Positions 1 through 4,610 of a stretch of DNA of 5,396 bases are shown piece after piece (positions within the stretch are counted from its first letter, which is position 1; the number at the start of each line of letters is the position of its first letter). The stretch covers positions 1-5,396 of the forward strand of contig DKBN01000058.1 in the NCBI GenBank assembly GCA_002451235.1, in the 5' to 3' direction. The DNA is from Patescibacteria group bacterium UBA6899 (GTDB lineage: Bacteria; Patescibacteriota; Minisyncoccia; Phycocordibacterales; UBA6899). The notes under the pieces were generated by a model. That model was not told the origin of the DNA. It did not search any database and saw only the letters and a program-made list of their open reading frames with translations. The position numbers and the translations under genes are program-made.

Positions 1-2
1 TA

Positions 3-1331
3 TCTGGTAGCTGCACGGTAACGGTAAATTCCGCGACCCCAGGTAGCGTTGACCTCCACGCTTCGACGACAGTCAATGTTCTTGGTGTGGTTCTCACCCG
101 TGAGACCGGGGACGGACTCTCTCAAGATAGTACGAACGCAACGAAGACTTGGGTGGCAGGTGGGCTCGAGATAGTGAAGAACATCAATCTCTCGGGGTAC
201 CCGTTCTCGACCTCGACGACGCAAGACTTCACCTTTACAGTGCAAGGTCCTTCGTTCCCGAGCGGAACATCTGCGGTGATCCATGTTGTGAACGGCGAAG
301 TGACGAATTCACCGGTCGGATTCTCGAACATTATCCCCGGCGCCTATACGGTGACGGAGAATGACCCGGGTATCGCATGGACGGTCGCTGGTGGTAGTGG
401 TGTGACTGTGAACGCAAACGCAACTTCAACTGTGACGGTCACGAACACCATCAAACTTCCGCACACGACGATCTCGATCAGTTCAAACACTCAGGAAACG
501 CTTCCAGGTGAGAATGTGATCCTCACGATCTCTGACACGAATGATGGCGCTGTGCCTCTGTCGAACAATACAGTTACTCTAACGTACGGTGCGACGACGT
601 TCGTACTTGATCGCGCGACCTCGACTTTCACAGGCGGTGATACGACCAATGTCGGTGTGATGGACCCAGGAGAGACATGGACGTGGACTGTAACGGTCCT
701 GATCAGCGCTGATACGACCTTCACGGTCTCGGGTGATGGACTCGACCCGCTTGGGAATCACATCTCTACAGCAAACGGATACACGACCGAGACGAAATCG
801 ATCCAGGTAAAGGTCATTGGCACGACTCGCACGCTCGGCTTCTGGCAGACGCATACAGACTTCACGACCTGGGTCTTTGGGCACACCACCCTTAATGGTT
901 CTATGCTGATCGGGTCAGGGCCAGATTGCCCCTCAAACACTAGTTGTGTGGGGACGAGCAAGGGAGTCTTGAAGATTATGTCCCAAGTTTTTGGCGGCTT
1001 CTACGCGCCGATGGCGAAGACCTCGACGGGGGTGAAGAGAAACCAGATCGATCAAGCGCGCATCAACATGCTCCAGCAATTGCTTGCAGCGAAGTTGAAC
1101 TGTGCGGCGTTTGGATGCAGTACTGCGACGCAGACGTTGATCAACAATGCCGATGCGGCATATGCGGCGGGGACGAACAAGAATCTGATTCTCTCGCTCT
1201 CAGGCCAGCTTGATACGTACAACAATAGTGGAGACACATACGCGATACCGTCCGGTTTACCGGCGACAGGAAAAGCGACACCGAAGACCTCGCAATCACT
1301 CGCGAACCTCGCGTTCTGGAATCAACCGTAA
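3..1331 (+). CDS. Multidomain secreted/surface protein with CnaB-like (prealbumin-like) domain and GFWQTH C-terminal module; 5'-truncated
   Basis: The reading frame is open from base 3, so the GTG at 87 is an internal valine and the true start lies left of the window; 442 residues are visible. Visible residues 1-50 end an Ig-like repeat (SGSCTVTVNSATPG...LTRETGDG...ATKTWV), a style I know from large bacterial surface proteins. Residues 52-151 look like a prealbumin-like/CnaB (SpaA-type) domain with K59 in the first strand, E119 in YTVTEN and N148 in VTVTNT, the arrangement that forms Lys-Asn isopeptide bonds. Residues 155-272 form another Thr-rich beta-sandwich-like segment (DUF11-like). Residues 275-442 are a different, partly helical C-terminal module opening TRTLGFWQTH and closing LANLAFWNQP, with four Cys (309, 315, 367, 372). 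No sortase motif or C-terminal membrane anchor is visible. The likely role is an extracellular adhesin or stalk; its ligand and mode of attachment are unknown. An intrinsic terminator follows 15 bases after the stop. Confidence 0.8.
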   Translation, partial: SGSCTVTVNSATPGSVDLHASTTVNVLGVVLTRETGDGLSQDSTNATKTWVAGGLEIVKNINLSGYPFSTSTTQDFTFTVQGPSFPSGTSAVIHVVNGEVTNSPVGFSNIIPGAYTVTENDPGIAWTVAGGSGVTVNANATSTVTVTNTIKLPHTTISISSNTQETLPGENVILTISDTNDGAVPLSNNTVTLTYGATTFVLDRATSTFTGGDTTNVGVMDPGETWTWTVTVLISADTTFTVSGDGLDPLGNHISTANGYTTETKSIQVKVIGTTRTLGFWQTHTDFTTWVFGHTTLNGSMLIGSGPDCPSNTSCVGTSKGVLKIMSQVFGGFYAPMAKTSTGVKRNQIDQARINMLQQLLAAKLNCAAFGCSTATQTLINNADAAYAAGTNKNLILSLSGQLDTYNNSGDTYAIPSGLPATGKATPKTSQSLANLAFWNQP

Positions 1332-1346
1332 ACATTAATAGTAACG

Positions 1347-1374
1347 AAAAAACCCGCCCTTGTGCGGGTTTTTT
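1347..1374 (+). terminator. Rho-independent terminator after the surface-protein gene
   Basis: A GC stem CCCGC (1353-1357) pairs with GCGGG (1364-1368) around the six-base loop CCTTGT. It is flanked by six A (1347-1352) on the left and six T (1369-1374) on the right. The A and T runs can extend the stem and make the structure symmetrical, so it could work in both directions, although no opposing gene is seen here. Confidence 0.92.
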
Positions 1375-1381
1375 CTGCCTC

Positions 1382-1408
1382 TTGCCGAACGTGCGAGAGG
1401 AGTATAAT
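1382..1408 (+). promoter_or_regulatory. Candidate promoter for the sedolisin gene (TATAAT with weak -35)
   Basis: A perfect -10 hexamer TATAAT lies at 1403-1408, just after the upstream terminator. The best -35 match is TTGCCG at 1382-1387 (4 of 6 bases) with a short 15-bp spacer, so the -35 is weak. A start near 1415 would give a leader of about 34 bases before the ATG at 1449. The same bases can also be read as a ribosome-binding site and start codon of a 12-codon mini-ORF (listed separately); the two readings are largely exclusive. Confidence 0.5.
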
Positions 1409-1445
1409 GACCACTAGTCTCTATCGGCTTAATCGAACCCCATAA
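1407..1445 (+). other. Possible 12-codon upstream mini-ORF before the sedolisin gene
   Basis: AGAGGAG (1396-1402) stands four bases before an ATG at 1407. That ATG opens a 12-codon frame (MTTSLYRLNRTP) ending in TAA at 1443-1445, in the same frame as the sedolisin gene and one codon before its ATG at 1449. This is the only Shine-Dalgarno-like sequence near any start in the window, and the sedolisin start has none of its own, so stop-start coupling is conceivable. However, the ATG overlaps the TATAAT -10 candidate and would not be on an mRNA starting from that promoter. Chance occurrence is quite possible. Confidence 0.2.
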
Positions 1446-1448
1446 ATT

Positions 1449-2672
1449 ATGAAACGAACCATCAAACTTATCCTCGCGATCTCAGCTGGGGTGTTCCTCG
1501 GGACGGCGCTTGTTGCGTCTGCCGCTGCCGGTGGAGTCTCGAGCGAGCACGCGAGCCAAGGAGCGAGTCACGCCGCGGTCTGCGTCCCGGGAGGGAAGGA
1601 TACACTCCGGTGCCATGCGAGGGTCGTCGTCGACAGGAAGGGAAATCCCATCACCAACGCGACCCCATCCGGTCTCGGCCCGAACCAATTCCATACTGCG
1701 TATGCATCAAGCGCGAATGCTCCCACGCCGCAGGTGATCGCCATCGTCGATGCGTACGATCACCCGAACATCTATTCCGATCTAAGCAAATACAGCTCGA
1801 CATTTGGGATCCCCGTTCTTCCGCAGTGTACCGGCCTGGTCGCATCGTCTAATGTTCCATGCTTCCAGAAAGTGAACCAAAATGGACAGACATCACCCCT
1901 TCCAAAAGCAAACGCGGGCTGGGCGCTTGAGATCGCGCTCGATGTCGAGGCGGCACACGCGATGTGCCAAAACTGCAGCATTCTTCTCGTTGAAGCGAAT
2001 TCGAACAGCTTCGCCAATCTGATGGCGGCAGTCGACACCGCGGCCAGACTCGGCGCGGATGAGATCTCGAATTCCTACGGAGCGAACGAATTTTCCGGTC
2101 AGACGGCATACGACTCGCATTTCAACCATCCTGGCGTTGCGATCACAGTGAGCGCGGGCGATAGCGGATACGGAGCGGAATATCCTGCGGCATCGCAGTA
2201 TGTTACTTCCGTGGGGGGCACCTCGCTTTACTTCAATCTCGATGGTACTTATCGAAACGAGTCGGTCTGGAGGGGGACGGGAAGCGGATGCAGTGCGTAC
2301 GAAACGAAACCTTCTTGGCAGTCCGACACACTGTGCGTGAATCGCACACTCAACGACGTTTCGCTCGTTGCCGATCCGAACACCGGCGCTGCGGTCTATG
2401 ACAGCGTGCGCTATTCCGGGAGAAGCGGCTGGTTCATCGTGGGTGGTACGAGTTTGAGCTCGCCGCGGGCGGCGGGAATGTATGCGCTCGCGGGCGGAGT
2501 CGGCGACGGCACCTACGGGAGTTCTATCCTTTACACGAACGGGACCACAGCAAATCTCCATGATGTCGCTTCCGGGTCAAACGGAAGTTGCGGTACCGCT
2601 TTGTGCAATGCCGTAGTGGGCTATGATGGTCCGACAGGCCTCGGCACCCCGAATGGGTCAGGAGCGTTCTAA
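1449..2672 (+). CDS. Secreted sedolisin-type (MEROPS S53) serine-carboxyl peptidase
   Basis: The 407-residue product is a predicted secreted endopeptidase; characterised sedolisins act best at acid pH. The signal peptide (MKRTIKLILAISAGVF..., about 1-25, AXA-type site at ASA) supports the ATG at 1449, which has no Shine-Dalgarno sequence. The catalytic domain runs from about residue 80 to 407. The sedolisin Glu/Asp pair with its four-residue spacing is E161 and D165 in GWALEIALDVE, the oxyanion Asp is D238 in SAGDSGYG, and the nucleophile is S335 in GGTSLSSP. The C-terminal calcium site fits HDVASGSNG (D372) and GYDGPTGLGTPNG (D393). Only about 55 residues separate the signal peptide from the catalytic domain, far less than the roughly 200-residue propeptide of classical sedolisins. 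Ten Cys fall in five close pairs (45/55, 127/138, 173/176, 281/296, 381/386), suggesting disulfides. It resembles propeptide-poor S53 proteins I associate with Actinobacteria and Chloroflexi. The gene appears monocistronic; its substrate is unknown. Confidence 0.93.
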   Translation: MKRTIKLILAISAGVFLGTALVASAAAGGVSSEHASQGASHAAVCVPGGKDTLRCHARVVVDRKGNPITNATPSGLGPNQFHTAYASSANAPTPQVIAIVDAYDHPNIYSDLSKYSSTFGIPVLPQCTGLVASSNVPCFQKVNQNGQTSPLPKANAGWALEIALDVEAAHAMCQNCSILLVEANSNSFANLMAAVDTAARLGADEISNSYGANEFSGQTAYDSHFNHPGVAITVSAGDSGYGAEYPAASQYVTSVGGTSLYFNLDGTYRNESVWRGTGSGCSAYETKPSWQSDTLCVNRTLNDVSLVADPNTGAAVYDSVRYSGRSGWFIVGGTSLSSPRAAGMYALAGGVGDGTYGSSILYTNGTTANLHDVASGSNGSCGTALCNAVVGYDGPTGLGTPNGSGAF

Positions 2673-2696
2673 CTCATCGTAAAGTAGCGGTCAAAC

Positions 2697-2728
2697 ACAC
2701 GCCTCCGTCAATGGGGGAGTGTAACTTT
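2697..2728 (+). terminator. Probable imperfect terminator hairpin after the sedolisin gene
   Basis: ACAC-G-CCTCC (2697-2706) can pair with GGGGG-A-GTGT (2713-2722) around the loop GTCAAT, with one G/A mismatch and one T-G wobble. It begins 24 bases after the stop codon. The following tract (AACTTT) is a poor U-run, so termination may be partial, or this may only be a 3' stabilising hairpin. Confidence 0.5.
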
Positions 2729-2732
2729 CCGC

Positions 2733-2760
2733 TTATTTGTGGCCATTCTATCTCTATGCT
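2733..2760 (+). promoter_or_regulatory. Weak candidate promoter in the 208-bp gap before the PG-binding/FN3 gene
   Basis: TATGCT (2755-2760) is a 4-of-6 match to the -10 consensus, with a poor -35 (TTATTT, 2733-2738) 16 bp upstream. It would leave a leader of about 115 bases. TATTAC/TACTCT near 2808-2816 is an alternative -10. Neither is convincing, but a promoter is expected here because a hairpin precedes the gap. The in-frame TTG at 2737 lies within this candidate, which argues against it as a start codon. Confidence 0.2.
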
Positions 2761-2880
2761 AGGGTGATACGGCGTTTTCGGGATGTCACATGCCCGGACA
2801 TGAGGCGTATTACTCTTAGTGTGCAGCAAAGGTGTAGATCGCAATTAGCAATCGAACCCATTACCACTTTATCGATATTT

Positions 2881-4443
2881 ATGAAGAAATTCATCGTAGT
2901 GCTCCTAGGCCTCGGATTGATCGCGCCGTCGTTCGCATTCGCGCAGACGACACCGGCGAATATTCAAGCGCTTTTGGATCAGATCAAGGCACTCCAAGCA
3001 CAGATCCAGCAGTTGCAACAGCAACAGCAACAAGTAAGGCAGCAAGAACAAGCCGCAATTGCTCAGCTTGTCTCAACCATGGGGCAAGGAGCGACAGGCG
3101 ACAACGTTACGATCCTCCAGACACTACTCGCGGCTGACCCGGGCATTTACCCGGAAGGGACGATCTCTGGCTATTACGGTTCGTTGACCGCAGCGGCAGT
3201 GAAGCGTTTCCAGAAGCAGAACGGTCTTGAACAGGTAGGTAATGTCGGTCCGAAGACGCTCAAGCTTTTGAATAAGATGCTCGGCACGACGCACCAGCTC
3301 GGGTGGCAATCGAACGCTTCAGCGCCCGCGCCTGCATCCACCTCCAGTACATCGACCGTTGGCGGCGTGAGGAGAGGCGAGATCGACGACCGCGACGGAG
3401 GAGAAGGAGAGCGTCATGGGCAACCGTGTGCGATCGTTCCTCCGGGACACTTGATCGCCCCCGGATGGCTTCGCAAGCATAATGACGAACGCCCGATCGT
3501 TCCGCCGTGCCAGACGCTTCCGCCCGGGATCTGGTACAACAATCGTGGAACGACGACTCCGGATACGATCGCACCAGTAATCTCCGGACTTGCGGTCGGG
3601 TCGATCACACAGACCACGGCAACGGTGTCCTGGACGACCAACGAGTTAGCAACGAGTAAGGTCTATATTGGAGCGGTGAATCCGGTCGTGCCGAGCCCGT
3701 CGAATCTTCAGCAGATCTCCGGTTATGCACTCTTGCACAACGTCGGCCTTACTGGGCTTACGGCGAATACGGCGTATTACCTGGTTGTGGTTTCAACGGA
3801 TATGTCCGGGAACACCGCGACCTCTTCACAGACCTCGTTCACGACCTCCGCGATCGCTGACGTGACGCCGCCGGTCATAACGAATCTCTCCGCCGGTTCA
3901 CTCGGGAATACTTCCGCGACGATGACCTGGACCACAGATGAGAATGCAACGACCAACGTCTACTTCGGGACCGTAAATCCGGTCGTGCCGAGCCCGTCGA
4001 ACCTTCAGACCATAGCGGGACTTTCGACCTCGCACAGTGTTCCTTTGACAGGACTTGCGACGAACACCACCTACTATCTTGTAGCCGTCTCCGCGGACGC
4101 GTCAGGGAATACAGCGACCTCTTTGCAGATCTCGTTCGCGACGACGAACGATGTGACCGGTCCGGTCGTCTCGAGCGCGACGGTCTCATCTATCGCGACC
4201 ACCTCAGCGACTGTCTCTTGGACGACCAATGAGAATGCGACGGGGAGGGTGTATTACAGCACCGCGACTCCGGTCAACTTGGGAACCGCATTGACGATGT
4301 CCGACGCGGCGCTCACGACGAACCATTCGTTCAACTTGAGCGGGCTCACGGCAAGTACCACGTACTACTTCGTTCTGGAATCAAAGGATCAGTACGGGAA
4401 TACGACCCAAACGCCGGAAGCGAATTTCGCGACCACGAACTGA
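2881..4443 (+). CDS. Exported coiled-coil / PG_binding_1 / triple FN3-like cell-surface protein
   Basis: I start this 520-residue protein at ATG 2881 because a textbook signal peptide begins there (MKKFIVVLLGLGLIAPSFAFA, cut after A21). The frame stays open back to a TTG at 2737, but that extension would bury the signal. Residues 26-66 are a Gln-rich coiled coil with six consecutive Q. Residues 68-134 match a PG_binding_1 domain (GDNVTILQTLL, YYGSLTAAAVKRFQKQNGL, VGPKTLKLLNKML), which in this family binds peptidoglycan. A Ser/Thr/Pro linker follows, with a charged patch (163-179) and a Pro-rich segment between C183 and C210 (VPPGHLIAPGWLRKH, VPPCQTLPPG). Three FN3-like repeats lie at 228-323, 328-422 and 425-519, each with a TVSWTTNE-type strand and a G-L-T-A-x-T-x-YY-type motif; the first two are closely related. 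The overall design is common in Parcubacteria as I know them. The likely role is wall-tethered surface display or adhesion. No enzyme domain is evident. Confidence 0.9.
   Translation: MKKFIVVLLGLGLIAPSFAFAQTTPANIQALLDQIKALQAQIQQLQQQQQQVRQQEQAAIAQLVSTMGQGATGDNVTILQTLLAADPGIYPEGTISGYYGSLTAAAVKRFQKQNGLEQVGNVGPKTLKLLNKMLGTTHQLGWQSNASAPAPASTSSTSTVGGVRRGEIDDRDGGEGERHGQPCAIVPPGHLIAPGWLRKHNDERPIVPPCQTLPPGIWYNNRGTTTPDTIAPVISGLAVGSITQTTATVSWTTNELATSKVYIGAVNPVVPSPSNLQQISGYALLHNVGLTGLTANTAYYLVVVSTDMSGNTATSSQTSFTTSAIADVTPPVITNLSAGSLGNTSATMTWTTDENATTNVYFGTVNPVVPSPSNLQTIAGLSTSHSVPLTGLATNTTYYLVAVSADASGNTATSLQISFATTNDVTGPVVSSATVSSIATTSATVSWTTNENATGRVYYSTATPVNLGTALTMSDAALTTNHSFNLSGLTASTTYYFVLESKDQYGNTTQTPEANFATTN
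3015..3034 (+). repeat. Short (CAACAG)n-like tandem repeat within the coiled coil
   Basis: About three copies of a CAACAG hexamer encode part of the six-glutamine run of the PG-binding/FN3 protein. A unit of six bases keeps the frame, so slippage would change coiled-coil length rather than switch the gene off. Confidence 0.7.
3676..4008 (+). repeat. Direct repeat between FN3-like domains 1 and 2 (297-bp period)
   Basis: The 36-base segment at 3676-3711 recurs at 3973-4008 with two mismatches, and 26 bases in a row are identical (3679-3704 and 3976-4001). The offset is 297 bases, or 99 codons, which is one FN3 domain plus linker. Both copies encode VNPVVPSPSNLQ. The third domain lacks this insert. 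The coordinates given span both copies. Confidence 0.9.
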
Positions 4444-4465
4444 TCTGTACCACCGATATCGCTTA

Positions 4466-4495
4466 GAAACGCCCCAAGTGGGCGTTTCTTCGTTT
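4466..4495 (+). terminator. Rho-independent terminator after the PG-binding/FN3 gene
   Basis: GAAACGCCC (4466-4474) pairs perfectly with GGGCGTTTC (4480-4488) around the loop CAAGT, and A4465-T4489 can extend the stem. A T-rich tail (TTCGTTTT) follows. The stem starts 22 bases after the stop codon. Confidence 0.92.
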
Positions 4496-4569
4496 TGCGG
4501 TTGTGCGGCAGACGAATTCTGTTAGGATTTCCCAACATAGAGTGGAAAAGAACGATATCCCTCAAATTG

Positions 4570-4598
4570 TTGACAAATTCAGAAATTTCTAGTAGAAT
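4570..4598 (+). promoter_or_regulatory. Near-consensus sigma-70-type promoter for the GspE/PilB ATPase gene
   Basis: A perfect -35 TTGACA (4570-4575) and a 5-of-6 -10 TAGAAT (4593-4598) are separated by the optimal 17 bp. A start about seven bases downstream falls near A4605, only about six bases before the ATG at 4611, so the mRNA should be leaderless or nearly so. The spacer contains the 10-bp palindrome AGAAATTTCT (4581-4590), a possible operator. Confidence 0.85.
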
Positions 4599-4610
4599 CA
4601 CCACATATTC

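Noticed and set aside
87..89. GTG at 87 as the start of the first gene
   Set aside because: The frame is open and beta-domain-like (SGSCTVTVNSATPG) back to base 3, continuing smoothly into the sequence after 87, so the GTG is internal.
1893..2561. A 222-codon open frame on the minus strand inside the sedolisin gene
   Set aside because: It lies wholly opposite a gene with clear catalytic motifs, its translation is Arg-rich and low in recognisable structure, and it has no domain or signal I know. It is a by-product of codon bias.
2784..2804. CATG...CATG symmetry around CCCGGA as an operator
   Set aside because: CATG is self-palindromic and the flanks do not match, so the apparent dyad is weak.
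2737..2880. A 48-residue N-terminal extension of the PG-binding/FN3 protein from TTG 2737
   Set aside because: It would bury a clear signal peptide that begins at ATG 2881, is Arg/Cys-rich without domain character, and its TTG lies just after a hairpin and within a candidate promoter.
3367..3420. Possible frameshift in the charged linker of the PG-binding/FN3 gene
   Set aside because: The frame is continuous from the PG_binding_1 domain through the linker into the FN3 repeats with family-like sequence on both sides, so the odd composition is better read as a low-complexity linker.
4521..4536. Small inverted repeat GTTAGG-ATTT-CCCAAC between the terminator and the ATPase promoter
   Set aside because: The stem is only five pairs with a central mismatch and a four-base loop, with no T-run and no relation to a promoter element; likely chance.
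4389..4604. Minus-strand 71-codon frame across the second strong terminator
   Set aside because: It spans the end of the FN3 gene, a perfect terminator stem and the ATPase promoter, and shows no protein-like features.
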